A stretch of 64,000 nucleotides of DNA from Bog-473 sp963763575 (GTDB lineage Bacteria > Actinomycetota > Acidimicrobiia > Acidimicrobiales > RAAP-2). A program made the translations under genes and the position numbers. This document shows, one piece after another, positions 28,378-37,052 of the stretch (position 1 is its first letter; every line of letters begins with the position of its first letter). The stretch lies in NCBI GenBank assembly GCA_963763575.1, contig CAVXPD010000014.1, forward strand, positions 47,944 to 111,943. The letters run 5' to 3'. The notes beneath the pieces are model-generated. The model worked only from the letters and a program-made list of their open reading frames with translations. It was not told the origin of the DNA and made no database searches.

Positions 28378-28822
28378 CGTCACCACCGGCCTGCGCCCGG
28401 GACCCGAGGGCGTCGAGCAGGGGCTCGCACGCAAGCAGCACGGTGCGGTCGAGGCCGCGGGCGCGGTGCTCGTGCGCCTGCTCGTACGTGGACGACGTGA
28501 CCATGTCGATGAATGCCGAGCGACTGGGGTACGACACGAGGGCAACCAGGTCCCAGGCGTCCCGCTCGGAGTCGCCAATCAGCACGTTCTCGGGACGCCC
28601 GGTCCAGATGACCTTCCCGCCGCGGGACTCCACCATCTTGATCACCTGGTCGCTGTATTCGCGATAGGCGCCGGCGCCGCTGGAGTGATCTTCAGCGGTC
28701 TCGGATCGGGAGTCGTCGTCCTCGGACCGGGCGAAGTGGAGCAGGTTGATCATGACGACCTCCCCGTCCCTGCTGCCGTGTGCGAACTCAGTGAACTGCT
28801 CCTTCGTCGGCGTGATGGCCAT
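28370..28822 (-). CDS. DUF1330 / EthD-like ferredoxin-fold protein
   Basis: A 150-residue protein. The pattern VVMINLLHF, GAYREYSDQVIKMVESRGG, VIWTGRP and WDLVALVSYPSRSAFIDMV is characteristic of DUF1330, a dimeric alpha/beta barrel fold related to EthD and Dabb proteins. GAGGGAAGCGCGC precedes ATG 28822. It shares an operon with the sulfatase by an 8-base overlap and lies downstream of a TetR gene on the same strand. Confidence 0.8.
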   Translation of the reverse strand: MAITPTKEQFTEFAHGSRDGEVVMINLLHFARSEDDDSRSETAEDHSSGAGAYREYSDQVIKMVESRGGKVIWTGRPENVLIGDSERDAWDLVALVSYPSRSAFIDMVTSSTYEQAHEHRARGLDRTVLLACEPLLDALGSRAQAGGDDG

Positions 28823-28909
28823 GCGCGCTTCCCTCCCGTTCTTCTTTGTCTGTGCGTGTCGCGGTCTCCTCCGCTCCGCGCGATGGAGAGTCCAAGTTTC
28901 GAGCGGCCG

Positions 28910-29560
28910 TCAGCCGCGTAGTACACCCCCGACCAACAGCTCCACTATCCGCGTCGACGACGTCACGGAGAGCCCCTTGACGCGCCGAAGCTGGTCCCAG
29001 GTCTCCCACCCGGCGGCGAGGTCGGCGGCATCGAGCCCGGCCGCCCGCCGGTGCCGGGGCAGGGCCTTCAGCTCGAGCTCGAACACCTTCGCCATCTGGT
29101 TACGGAGCAACAGATGGTGCATTTCCACGCCCGCGGCGATGCTCTCGGAGCTCCCCGCCAGGCGGTCTCCCACCCGTCGCACCGGCGCAATGGCTTCGAA
29201 CACGGTGGCCCGGTTCTTCGCCAGCGCGCGCAACCGCCTCTCGAAGGCACCGGTGCTGGGCAGGGTCACGTAGAGGTGCGCCGTACGTTCGAATTGCCGC
29301 AGCAACGCCGCCGCATGCAGCGACTCGATGTCCTCGGTGAGCCGGAACACCGTGCGCACCGAGATGCCGGAGCGCTCGGCGATCTGCTGGGCCGTCGGGG
29401 CGTCGTTGCCCTCCACGATCAGGTCGAGCAGCGCGTCCACAGCCTGCTCGAACGAGTTCAGGCGGCGGAGGGTGCGGCCGTCGGTGGCGGCGCCGGAATC
29501 GGTCGGCGGGGCGACATCCGTTTCGACGGGGTCGCCGGTGGCGTCGGCGGCTCTGGCCAT
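28910..29560 (-). CDS. TetR-family regulator
   Basis: A 216-residue regulator. An N-terminal low-complexity tail precedes the helix-turn-helix (TAQQIAERSGISVRTVFRL, about residues 55-80); the C-terminal ligand domain is helical. ATG 29560 is preceded six bases away by TACCCT (minus strand 29572-29567), so it is probably leaderless. A 17-bp inverted repeat overlaps the promoter, suggesting autoregulation. It is followed on the same strand by DUF1330 and the sulfatase, its likely targets. Confidence 0.8.
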   Translation of the reverse strand: MARAADATGDPVETDVAPPTDSGAATDGRTLRRLNSFEQAVDALLDLIVEGNDAPTAQQIAERSGISVRTVFRLTEDIESLHAAALLRQFERTAHLYVTLPSTGAFERRLRALAKNRATVFEAIAPVRRVGDRLAGSSESIAAGVEMHHLLLRNQMAKVFELELKALPRHRRAAGLDAADLAAGWETWDQLRRVKGLSVTSSTRIVELLVGGVLRG

Positions 29561-29566
29561 TTCCGC

Positions 29567-29596
29567 AGGGTAACACAATTGACATTGCAGGTGTCA
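29567..29596 (-). promoter_or_regulatory. TetR gene promoter with inverted-repeat operator
   Basis: Minus strand -10 TACCCT (29572-29567) lies six bases before ATG 29560. Upstream is TGACACCTGCAATGTCA (minus strand, 29596-29580), a TGACA/TGTCA inverted repeat with a 7-base spacer that also supplies a -35-like TGACAC. Occupancy by the TetR product would block its own transcription. Inferred from position. Confidence 0.55.
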
Positions 29597-29622
29597 CTAG
29601 ATTGATGCCACCGTTGGTAGCG

Positions 29623-30270
29623 TCACCGAGGCTTGTGCATGCGTTGCAGATCGAGCTCGAGGTCGTCCAGCAGCTCGGTGAGCCGCGCCAGCCGGGTGAC
29701 CGCGCCGTTGGACGCCAGCAGCCGTTGTGCGTCGTACGCGCTGACGGGTGCAGCCGCGCAGAGCTGCCACGCCGCGACGTCGGCGTCCCCACCGCCGTCG
29801 AGCGGCCAGTCGGGCGGCAGGGGCGGTGCGCCGCCGTACTCGGCCAAGACGGCCCGGGCCCGCCGGACGCGCGGCTCGGTCTGCTCCAGGGCCGCTCCGA
29901 GGTCCGGCGTGGAGATTCGCCCAGCGTCGCCGCCCGCTCCGGCCTCGCTGACCCGGGCGAGAGGGTACGGGGCGTCGGGCAGCCACTCCTCCACTGCGAT
30001 GACGGCCTCGCCGCGCACCTCCAGGACCCAGCGGCCGTCTGCCAGCTCGGCCGCTCTGGTGATCACGCCCCGGGTGCCCAACGCGGTGCGCTGGTCGCCG
30101 CCGCCGACCTCGGAACCTCGCTCGATGAGGACGACGCCGAACCTCGGGTCTCCCTGGAGGCAGTCGTGCATGAGCGCCCGGTAGCGCGGCTCGAAGACGT
30201 GCAGCGGCATGGTGGCGTGCGGGAACAGCACGGCCGAGAGCGGAAACATCGGCAGCCGCGTGCCGGACAT
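29623..30270 (-). CDS. LON substrate-binding-domain protein
   Basis: A 215-residue stand-alone Lon N-terminal (LON/ASB) domain without ATPase or peptidase parts. LPMFPLSAVLFPHATMPLHVFEPRYRAL is the classical start, followed by FGVVLIERGSEVGGG and a helical C-terminus RLTELLDDLELDLQRM. Actinobacteria usually carry one such short protein; a role in substrate recognition or chaperoning is assumed. ATG 30270 was chosen over the longer frame because family similarity begins there. Confidence 0.85.
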   Translation of the reverse strand: MSGTRLPMFPLSAVLFPHATMPLHVFEPRYRALMHDCLQGDPRFGVVLIERGSEVGGGDQRTALGTRGVITRAAELADGRWVLEVRGEAVIAVEEWLPDAPYPLARVSEAGAGGDAGRISTPDLGAALEQTEPRVRRARAVLAEYGGAPPLPPDWPLDGGGDADVAAWQLCAAAPVSAYDAQRLLASNGAVTRLARLTELLDDLELDLQRMHKPR

Positions 30271-30843
30271 ACCCCACCATGGCACGGCGCTCCGGCGGCT
30301 GCAGCCCTGCGCCGGGCGAACCGGCCCTTGGGGAGGCGCGAGAAGGACCGGCCCCGTGGACCGGTCCTTAACTCGTTTGTAGTGATTTGTTCTGTTCGCG
30401 GCTCTTTCGGTCCCAGCCTGCGGCGTAGAAGGTGCGGGGGCCGCCTTGTCGGCCGGCCGGCACACGCACCGGCACGAGCGCGGCCAAAATCACACGCCGG
30501 GCTTCACACCAAGTGAGCCACTCTGCTGCGTCACCGAAGCCGATATCGGTGACGCCGACTCAACCCGGCGGTCCACCCTCCTCGGTCGAGCGTGTCGATG
30601 GCATCGGCAGCTCCTTTCCACTCGAGGCAACGGCGGGTGCTCCAGTTGCCGCTCGCTTTACTGTTGGCCAGTATCCCCCCGCGGCCCCATGGGTGTGAAC
30701 CCCACGCGAACAGGACATTCGCGAAGGCCCTGGTCGGGCTCCACCGCGTCACGAGAACTTCATGTAGTTGTGTCTCTTCTACGTCACTTCTTCGCTGCGG
30801 TGGCCTTGCGGTCACGCGATCGGCTGGCTCGTACGCTCTGACC
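30271..30843. other. intergenic stretch with one hairpin
   Basis: About 570 bases between divergent LON and SDR genes. A perfect 9-bp stem, AAGGACCGG (30343-30351) and CCGGTCCTT (30361-30369), with a 9-base loop, could act as a terminator or RNA structure, but no T-run follows. A -10-like TACGCT at 30832-30837, six bases before ATG 30844, is the likely SDR promoter. No convincing ORF. Confidence 0.5.
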
Positions 30844-31701
30844 ATGGCACTCCCGACCCCCAAGGAGAACACGACGGCCTTCGTCACCGGGGCCTCGTCG
30901 GGCATCGGCAGCGAGATCGCCCGTGAGCTTGCCGCGCGCGGCTTCGGCGTCACCCTGGTGGCGCGCCGCGAGGACCGTTTGAGGGCGCTGGCGGACGAGC
31001 TGGCGCAGGCGTATCACGTCCGAGCGGAGGTGCTCGCCGCCGATCTGACCGACGCGGACTCACGTGGTCAGATCCTCGGCCAGGTCGAGGGCCGCGGGCT
31101 CACGGTCGACATCCTGGTCAACAACGCGGGCTTCACGACGATGGGGCCGGTGAGCCGGGCCAACCGGGAGCGCGAGCTGGCGATGGTGCGCACCGACGTC
31201 GAGGCGGTCGTCGACCTGTGCACCCTCTTCGTGCCCGGGATGGTGACCCGCCACCGGGGAGCCGTGCTCAACACCGCCTCGACCGCAGCCTTCCAGCCGC
31301 TCCCGGGGCAGGCCGGCTACGGCGCCTCCAAGGCCTTCGTCCTCTCCTACGGCCGGGCCCTCGGGGCGGAGCTGCGCGGGACGGGCGTGACCGTCACCAC
31401 GTTGTGCCCGGGGCCGGTCGAGACGGGCTTCGCCGAGGCGGGAGGGATCTCGGACGACGAGGCCGCCGAGACGCTTCCCAGGTTCATGTGGGTCCGTGCG
31501 GCCGACGTGGCCAAGGCGGCCGTCGACGGGCTCGCCACCGGCCGCCCGGTCGTCATCCCCGGGGCGGCCAACCGGGCCGCCGCCGCGTTGGCCCATCTGG
31601 CACCGAAGTCGTTGATCCTCCCCATAGTTGCGCAGCGCCATCCGGCCATGAAGCCGTCTCCGTCTCCGTCGCCGCCGCAATCTCCGTCGCAAAGCTCGTG
31701 A
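30844..31701 (+). CDS. short-chain dehydrogenase, DltE/YqjQ-like
   Basis: A 285-residue SDR. TGASSGIGSEIARELAARG, VARREDRLRAL (Arg after beta-2, NADP-type), NNAGFTTMG, NTASTAAFQPLPGQAGYGASK (Ser, Tyr, Lys) and LCPGPVETGF are in order. The C-terminus is a hydrophobic stretch ending in a Pro/Ser/Gln-rich tail (PSPSPSPPQSPSQSS). Leaderless start as described for the preceding region. Confidence 0.85.
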   Translation: MALPTPKENTTAFVTGASSGIGSEIARELAARGFGVTLVARREDRLRALADELAQAYHVRAEVLAADLTDADSRGQILGQVEGRGLTVDILVNNAGFTTMGPVSRANRERELAMVRTDVEAVVDLCTLFVPGMVTRHRGAVLNTASTAAFQPLPGQAGYGASKAFVLSYGRALGAELRGTGVTVTTLCPGPVETGFAEAGGISDDEAAETLPRFMWVRAADVAKAAVDGLATGRPVVIPGAANRAAAALAHLAPKSLILPIVAQRHPAMKPSPSPSPPQSPSQSS

Positions 31702-31812
31702 CCTCACCCATCCCTGCCGAAGGGCCACGGCTGCCCCTCAACTAACCTCGCGAGCGGATGGGGCGTCGCGGCGCCGCCGCACCATCCCTGCGACGCAAAC
31801 CCTGGGAGTCTC

Positions 31813-33024
31813 ATGGCACAACTGGTCACCGAGCTGCAGCTCCCCCACCTCGATACGGTGGGTCTGGAGCGCCGGGACGCCATCGAGGCCGTCAAGGCGG
31901 CGCGCGCCCAACACTGGCTGGCGCGGACCGACCTGGGCTACCAGGTGACCCGGCAGCAGGACGTTACGGCCGTCCTGCGCGACAAGCGCTTCCACTCCGC
32001 GCTCTCGATGATCGAGCGCAACCCCGAGATCCAGGACACCGAGTGGGCGCGGGGCCGGCGCCGGTCCATCCTCACCATGGAGGGGGACAGCCACGCCCGA
32101 CTGCGACGCCTGGTCGCCCCGGCCTTCACCCCGGCGTCGGCCAACCGACTCCGGCCGACCATGCGCGCCGTGGTTGGCGAGCTCGTCGACCGCGTCGCCG
32201 GGAAGGGGCAGTGCGACCTCGTCGCCGACGTGTGCGAGCCCTACCCGATCCCAATCATCTGCGAGCTGCTCGGGGCGCCTCCCCAGGACTGGAAGCTGTT
32301 CTCGGCGTGGGCGACCGACATCTTCCGCATCTTCAACAACAACGTGGCCGAGGACCTGCCGCTCATCGCGCAGGCCGGCAACGAGCTCACCCAATACGTG
32401 ACCGAGATGATCGCCGAGCGCCGCACCGACCCCCGTGACGACCTGCTGAGCGATCTCATTGCGATCGAGGAAGAGGGCGACCGGCTCTCCACCGAGGAGA
32501 TGACGATGCTGGCGCAGGCGGTCCTGATGGCGGGCACCGACACGACGCGGAATCAGCTGGCCTGCTCGGTCGCCCTGTTCAGCGAGCACCCGGACCAGTG
32601 GGCCCTGCTGGCCGAGCAGCCCGACCTGGCGCCCCGGGCGGTGGAGGAGTCGATGCGCTACCTCGGAGCGGTGCGTGGCACGGCGCGGTTCGCTTCCGAG
32701 GACATCGTCTACCGCGACGTCCTGTTCCCGCAGGGGACGCTCGTGTCCACCTCCCTGGCCGGCGCCAACCGCGACCCCGAGGCGTTCGACGATCCCGACG
32801 TCTTCGACATCACCAAGGAGCGCGACACCGCGCAGATGACCTTCGGCGCCGGCATCCATTTCTGCATGGGCGCCGCGCTGGCCCGCGCCGAGCTCCAAGA
32901 AGCCCTGCCCTTGCTGGCCCAGCGCATGCCGAACCTCGCCCTGAACGGCGACGTCGAGTGGAAGCCCTCGAACTTCGGCATCTGGGGACCGGCCCGGCTC
33001 CCGCTGCGCTTCGAGCCGACCTAA
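31813..33024 (+). CDS. cytochrome P450
   Basis: A 403-residue soluble bacterial P450. The I-helix oxygen-binding motif is AGTDTTRNQ, the ExxR pair is EESMR and the heme loop FGAGIHFCMGAALARAE holds the thiolate Cys351. GGGAG lies 5 bases before ATG 31813. It needs a ferredoxin and reductase, not found nearby. The next genes encode MaoC-type hydratases in the opposite orientation, so no operon defines its substrate; steroid or fatty acid hydroxylation is typical for the phylum. Confidence 0.95.
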   Translation: MAQLVTELQLPHLDTVGLERRDAIEAVKAARAQHWLARTDLGYQVTRQQDVTAVLRDKRFHSALSMIERNPEIQDTEWARGRRRSILTMEGDSHARLRRLVAPAFTPASANRLRPTMRAVVGELVDRVAGKGQCDLVADVCEPYPIPIICELLGAPPQDWKLFSAWATDIFRIFNNNVAEDLPLIAQAGNELTQYVTEMIAERRTDPRDDLLSDLIAIEEEGDRLSTEEMTMLAQAVLMAGTDTTRNQLACSVALFSEHPDQWALLAEQPDLAPRAVEESMRYLGAVRGTARFASEDIVYRDVLFPQGTLVSTSLAGANRDPEAFDDPDVFDITKERDTAQMTFGAGIHFCMGAALARAELQEALPLLAQRMPNLALNGDVEWKPSNFGIWGPARLPLRFEPT

Positions 33025-33056
33025 CTCCTCGCGCTCCGACGGCGGGGCGGCGCCGT

Positions 33057-33479
33057 CTAGGTCAGCGTGGCCGTCGCCTCGCCCACGACCTTGTCCTCGC
33101 CGTCCGCACTCGACAGGCTGACGGCCAGGTCGATCAGCCTCTTGCCGTCCTCCTCGCGCTTGGCCGTCACGACGATCCTCGACGACAGCACCTCGTCGGG
33201 CCACGTCTGGCGGGCGAAGCGCACCTGGTAGCGCGTCAGGTTGCCGATGCCGACGTAGTCGGTCAGCGCGGTGCCGAGCAGGCCCATGGAGAACATGCCG
33301 TGGCCGAACACGCTGGGCTGGCCGGCGGCCTTGGCCGCCACCTCGTCGTGGTGCATCGGGTTGAAGTCCCCCGACGCCCCCGCGTACTTGACCAGGTCGG
33401 TCCGGGTCAGCGTGTGCGAGATCACGGGGGCCTCGTCCCCGACCTTCACGTCCTCGTAGGACAGCTTCTTCTCACTCAC
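33057..33479 (-). CDS. MaoC-family (R)-hydratase, HadB-like
   Basis: A 140-residue single hot-dog domain. YAGASGDFNPMHHDEVAAKAAG contains the hydratase catalytic Asp and His, and VFGHGMFSMGLLG the following helix. Mycobacterial HadB, the catalytic half of the HadAB 3-hydroxyacyl-ACP dehydratase, has the same layout. GGGAGG precedes GTG 33479. A HadA-like partner is at 34164-34667 on the same strand with a DoxX gene between, so the three probably form one unit. Confidence 0.85.
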   Translation of the reverse strand: MSEKKLSYEDVKVGDEAPVISHTLTRTDLVKYAGASGDFNPMHHDEVAAKAAGQPSVFGHGMFSMGLLGTALTDYVGIGNLTRYQVRFARQTWPDEVLSSRIVVTAKREEDGKRLIDLAVSLSSADGEDKVVGEATATLT

Positions 33480-33513
33480 CGTGCAGACCTCCCGTCACCA
33501 ACGATTCGTCGAC

Positions 33514-33637
33514 CTTGTTCTTTGTTCTGGGTTCTTTGTTCTTGTTCTTTCTTTGGGTTCTTTGTTCTGGGTTCTTTGTTCTGGGTTCTTTGCTCTGGGT
33601 TCTTTGCGCTGGGTTCTTTGCGCTGGGTTCTTTGCCG
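33514..33637. repeat. 14-bp tandem repeat tract
   Basis: About eight copies of TGGGTTCTTTGTTC and variants (TTTGCTC, TTTGCGC) fill most of the 165-base gap between MaoC and DoxX. Drift along the array (TTC, then CTC, then CGC) shows stepwise duplication. Strand composition is strongly T/G against A/C. It has no spacer pattern, so it is not a CRISPR. Confidence 0.85.
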
Positions 33638-33644
33638 TGTCGGC

Positions 33645-34142
33645 TTACGACCAGATATGCAGCCAGTGGTCGATCGACCACGTGTTCCAGGCGTGCGTCC
33701 CCAGCACCACGACCGACGCGAGGATCATCATGAAGTTCTGCCCCTGCTCCGCCCAGTCCGAGATCATCAGGACGAAGTAAATGAGGTTCAAGAGGATCCC
33801 GGCGAACGCCGCAATGGGCGTCAAGAAGCCGAAGATCAGCCCCAGCCCGATCGCCAGCTCGCCGAACACGACGACATAGGCCATCACCTTGGGCCGCGGC
33901 ACGACCACCACGTTGAAGCCCTGCTTCACGAAGGCCCACTTGTGCTTCTCGGCCACCGACTGCCCCCACGAGATGCCGGCGCCGCGCTTGAACCAGGCGG
34001 CCTTGTCCTTGTGCCGGAAGCTCTCGAACCACCACAGGCCCAGCCCGATGCGAAGCACGGCCAGCCATTCGGCGGCCGTCAGCCAGGTCGTCGTGTTCAC
34101 CGCGAACATCGACGACACCCAGTGCGTCCCTATCTGCGTCAC
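33645..34142 (-). CDS. DoxX-family membrane protein
   Basis: A 165-residue integral membrane protein with hydrophobic segments at about residues 22-40, 84-103, 107-124 and 134-150 (for example VMAYVVVFGELAIGLGLIFG). It matches DoxX/TQO small-subunit-like proteins, which may carry quinone-linked or thiol-redox activity. GTG 34142 follows GGAGGG. Placement between HadA- and HadB-like genes is unusual and conserved function is unknown. Confidence 0.8.
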   Translation of the reverse strand: MTQIGTHWVSSMFAVNTTTWLTAAEWLAVLRIGLGLWWFESFRHKDKAAWFKRGAGISWGQSVAEKHKWAFVKQGFNVVVVPRPKVMAYVVVFGELAIGLGLIFGFLTPIAAFAGILLNLIYFVLMISDWAEQGQNFMMILASVVVLGTHAWNTWSIDHWLHIWS

Positions 34143-34163
34143 TGAAAACCCTCCGCCGTCGGC

Positions 34164-34667
34164 CTATGCACGATGGATCAGGTTGAACCGAGCGGTCACC
34201 ACGGGCTCACCGGTCTTGTCATCGCTCCAGTTGGTCTCTTGGATGATGAAGGTCATCGTCTTGCCCTTCGACTCCTTCTGGTAGGCGTCGACGATCTTGC
34301 CCTCGCTGACCAACTCGTCGCCCACCTCGACGGGACGGTGGTAGATGAACTCCTGCTCCCCGTGCAGAATAAGTCCACCCTTGGCCATCAGCGGCCCGAC
34401 TGCCTTGGCCAGCGGGCTGCCGGTCGGCGCGTCGGCCGGCTGGATCTCGTCGAACTTGCCGGCGAACTCCATGGCGAACGCCCACGTCGGAGGTGCTGGG
34501 ATGTTGTCGAACCCGGCCGCCTTGGCCGCCTCGGGGTTGTGGTAGATCGGGCTCGTGCTGAGCACGGCGTCAGCGAAGTGCTGTACCGGACTCCGCTCCA
34601 CGACCACCTTGGCCTTGCCCGTCGGCTCTCCGATGATCTCCTTCAGCACGTCTTCGGCCTCTGGCAC
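34164..34667 (-). CDS. MaoC-like N-terminal hot-dog protein (HadA/FAS1-like dehydratase subunit)
   Basis: A 167-residue hot-dog domain. SPVQHFADAVLSTSPIYHN resembles the non-catalytic HadA/HadC partner that binds the acyl chain. GELEF-type strands follow (GGLILHGEQEFIYHRPVEVGDEL). GTG 34667 is preceded by CAGGAGGCAAACC; the longer upstream frame is not supported. Pairs with the HadB-like protein to form a hetero-dimeric hydratase (inferred from mycobacterial HadAB). Confidence 0.85.
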   Translation of the reverse strand: MPEAEDVLKEIIGEPTGKAKVVVERSPVQHFADAVLSTSPIYHNPEAAKAAGFDNIPAPPTWAFAMEFAGKFDEIQPADAPTGSPLAKAVGPLMAKGGLILHGEQEFIYHRPVEVGDELVSEGKIVDAYQKESKGKTMTFIIQETNWSDDKTGEPVVTARFNLIHRA

Positions 34668-34883
34668 GGTTTGCCTCCTGTCGCCCTCCGCCCCTGTTCT
34701 GATGCACGTCGTCCCGGCGGGCACCGGCCTTCCTGGGCCGATGCGCCGCCAAAGGTAGCGGTTCGCCCCGGCACAGCCCAATCCTGCTGTGCCAGGGCAA
34801 ACGGCGCGCAGCCACGTCGCGTCGGACGGCCCGAGGACCGTTCAGGCCGACCCGAGGCCCGCCCCTCGATACCATCGCCCGCC

Positions 34884-35483
34884 GTGCCCGACTTCTTCGA
34901 CGTGGTCCATACGCAGCGGGCCGCCCGCTCGTTCCTGCCCGACGACGTGGACGACGAGACCATCGCCCGCGTCTTGACCGCAGCGACCCACGCTCCGAGC
35001 GCCGAGAACAGCCAGCCCTTCGTCTTCGTCGTCGTCCGTGACCCCGCGCTCCGCAAGACGATCGGCGAGCTGACGGCGCGCCTGTGGCAGGGCGGCGCCC
35101 GGGCCTATGAAGAGGACCGGCTGTCGCCGGCTTTCCTCGCCGACGTCGAGCGGGGCGCCATGGGGGGCATCGCCGCCGCGCCCGTCCTTATCGTCGTGTG
35201 TGGCGACACCCGCCTGACCCTGACTCATGCGATGGGCGCATCGGTCTTCCCCGCCGTCCAGAACCTGCTTCTCGCCGCCCACACGCTCGGCCTGGGCTCG
35301 ACGCTCACCACCCTGCCGGTCATCGCCGGTGAGGAGCTCACTGGGCCGCTCGGCCTACCCCTCGAGGTGGTTCCGGTCGCCGTGGTCCCGCTCGGCCACC
35401 TCCCCCAGCCCCTCGGCCCGCCCCGCCGCCGGCCCGTCTCGGAGAAGGCCCACCTGGACCGCTACGGCAACCCCTTCCCGTAG
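34884..35483 (+). CDS. nitroreductase-family FMN oxidoreductase
   Basis: A 199-residue nitroreductase-fold protein. The N-terminal QRAARSFLPDDVDDETIARVL with ATHAPSAENSQPFVFVVV forms the FMN site, GAMGGIAAAPVLIVVC the core and AVQNLLLAAHTLGLGSTLTT the helix typical of the family. GTG 34884 has TACCAT (34870-34875) eight bases upstream and no ribosome binding site, so leaderless. Substrate unknown. Confidence 0.85.
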   Translation: MPDFFDVVHTQRAARSFLPDDVDDETIARVLTAATHAPSAENSQPFVFVVVRDPALRKTIGELTARLWQGGARAYEEDRLSPAFLADVERGAMGGIAAAPVLIVVCGDTRLTLTHAMGASVFPAVQNLLLAAHTLGLGSTLTTLPVIAGEELTGPLGLPLEVVPVAVVPLGHLPQPLGPPRRRPVSEKAHLDRYGNPFP

Positions 35484-35852
35484 AGAGCAGCTCCGGGCCG
35501 CTCCCGGGCTCCGCCGGAACTCGCGCACGACGAGCCGTCGACCATCCTGTGTCTCGCGAGCCGACTCGGGCTCTGCGACCGAACGGCCGACACTTTCGCC
35601 GGGTTGTATTCGCGGGCTCGGGCGAGTCACCGTCGGGTCTATATGGTCGAAGCAACCAGTTCAATCTCGCATATAGACCTGAAGGTAACGCCCGGCTTCT
35701 CCGTTGAATACAGCCGAGCGAAACCCACGGCTCCCGTCGCCTATGCACCCGCGAGAAAGCGTCGGGGTCTGAGCCATATACACCTCGGCCGGTCCACAGA
35801 CGCGCGCCGAGGGGGCTGCCAGGGATGTCCCCGGAACGCTTTTTCGTCGGGG
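35484..35852. other. intergenic stretch holding a nested inverted repeat
   Basis: About 370 bases between convergent nitroreductase and glycosyltransferase genes. No ORF is supported. The main content is the inverted repeat listed separately (35605-35712) and a further ATATA-rich patch near 35775. Confidence 0.5.
35605..35712. repeat. nested imperfect inverted repeat (hairpin or MITE-like)
   Basis: The inner arms GGTCTATATG (35636-35645) and CATATAGACC (35670-35679) pair perfectly and extend to 19 bp with three mismatches (35627-35645 with 35670-35688). Outer arms TGTATTC and GAATACA also pair. The whole forms a long hairpin between two convergent genes, so it may be a bidirectional terminator, a small mobile element remnant or a folded RNA. 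Confidence 0.65.
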
Positions 35853-37052
35853 CTATGCGCCCTTGATGTTGCCGTCCGTGAAACGCTCCAAGAACGCGTG
35901 GTACCGGTCGAGGATGACCGGCCAGCGGAAGTTGGCGTCCACGTAGCGTCGCCCGTTCGCCCGCATCCGGTCGTGAAGGGCGGCGTCGGTCGTCATCAGC
36001 TCCAGCATCGCCTCGAACTCCGCGAAATCGCCGAACCACAGGCCTGCGCCCGACCGTTCGCAGTGCTCTCGCGTCGGCCCGCACGCCGCGTTCACCAAGG
36101 CCGGCACGCCGGCGGTCAGCGCCTCGATCACCGTGAGCGAGAACGACTCGTGCCGTGACGGCGCCGCCAGCACCCGCGCCCCGCGCAGCAGCGCCCACTT
36201 GGTCGCGTCGTCGACCACCCCGGTCACCACCACGTCGTGAGCCGGCTCGGGCTCGTCGACCACTTGGCCGACGAACACCAGCCGCAGCGGACCCGGGTGG
36301 CGTCGTTTGTAGGCCCGGAACGCGCGCCACAGCATGCCCGTCCCCTTCTCCTCGTCCACTCGGCCGATGCAGATGACGTAGGGCACTTCTTCCAGCCCGA
36401 AGGCCGCCCGAACGGTGGCGTCCTCGCCACTCCCCTCGTCCGGCTCCTCGACTCCCAGCCCGATGAGCACCTGGGGAGTCGTCGCGACGCCGAAGCGCGC
36501 GTTGACCAGCCCCCGCTCGCTGCGGCTGTGGAAGGCGAATCCACGGCAACGCGCGAACAACGAATCGAAGATCGGCAGATGCAGCGCCGGCTCCTCGTGC
36601 GCGGCTGGATGCAGCACCGCCCGCTCCGCCACCAGCGGCAGCCCACGCACCGTCGGGTAGTAGAGGTACGGGTAGAAGGCGATGACGTCGGCGTCGCTCT
36701 CGGCCACTGCGGCCACCAGATCAGGCGAGCGCGGCCCCTGGAGGTCGACCCAGCGCTCCATGTCCTCCCGCGAGGCGGACCCCGGGTCCTCGCGCAGCAC
36801 CGCCCACAAGGGATGGAAGCTCTCGTCGCGGCCCGCGGCCGAACGAATGCGGTGCACGGTGACGCCGCGCAAATCCTCGGTGCCCGCGGGCAGTTCGTCG
36901 CGCCAGGTGATGGCGTCGAGTGCGCACGTGGTGAACACCTCGACCTCACAGCTGCGGTCGGCCACCAGCCGCTCGGCCAGCATGCGCGCCCCGATCTCGG
37001 CGCCACCCCGGATATCGGACCCGTAGCGGGGCACGACGAACGCGACCTTCAC
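35853..37052 (-). CDS. glycosyltransferase, GT4 family
   Basis: A 399-residue GT-B protein, clearly paralogous to the one at 8106-9311: it begins FVVPRYGSDIRGGAEIGAR and has YVICIGRVDEEKGTG and an E-x7-E-type APSRHESFSLTVIEAL. GTG 37052 is the start. Unlike its paralogue it stands alone. Probably acts on the same or a related surface glycan; acceptor unknown. Confidence 0.85.
   Translation of the reverse strand: MKVAFVVPRYGSDIRGGAEIGARMLAERLVADRSCEVEVFTTCALDAITWRDELPAGTEDLRGVTVHRIRSAAGRDESFHPLWAVLREDPGSASREDMERWVDLQGPRSPDLVAAVAESDADVIAFYPYLYYPTVRGLPLVAERAVLHPAAHEEPALHLPIFDSLFARCRGFAFHSRSERGLVNARFGVATTPQVLIGLGVEEPDEGSGEDATVRAAFGLEEVPYVICIGRVDEEKGTGMLWRAFRAYKRRHPGPLRLVFVGQVVDEPEPAHDVVVTGVVDDATKWALLRGARVLAAPSRHESFSLTVIEALTAGVPALVNAACGPTREHCERSGAGLWFGDFAEFEAMLELMTTDAALHDRMRANGRRYVDANFRWPVILDRYHAFLERFTDGNIKGA

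Noticed and set aside
30531..30953. 140-residue minus-strand ORF in the LON-SDR gap
   Set aside because: It runs over the SDR start and promoter, has no domain and no ribosome binding site.
33514..33637. CRISPR-like array
   Set aside because: Units are 14 bp, contiguous and without unique spacers, and no cas genes are present.
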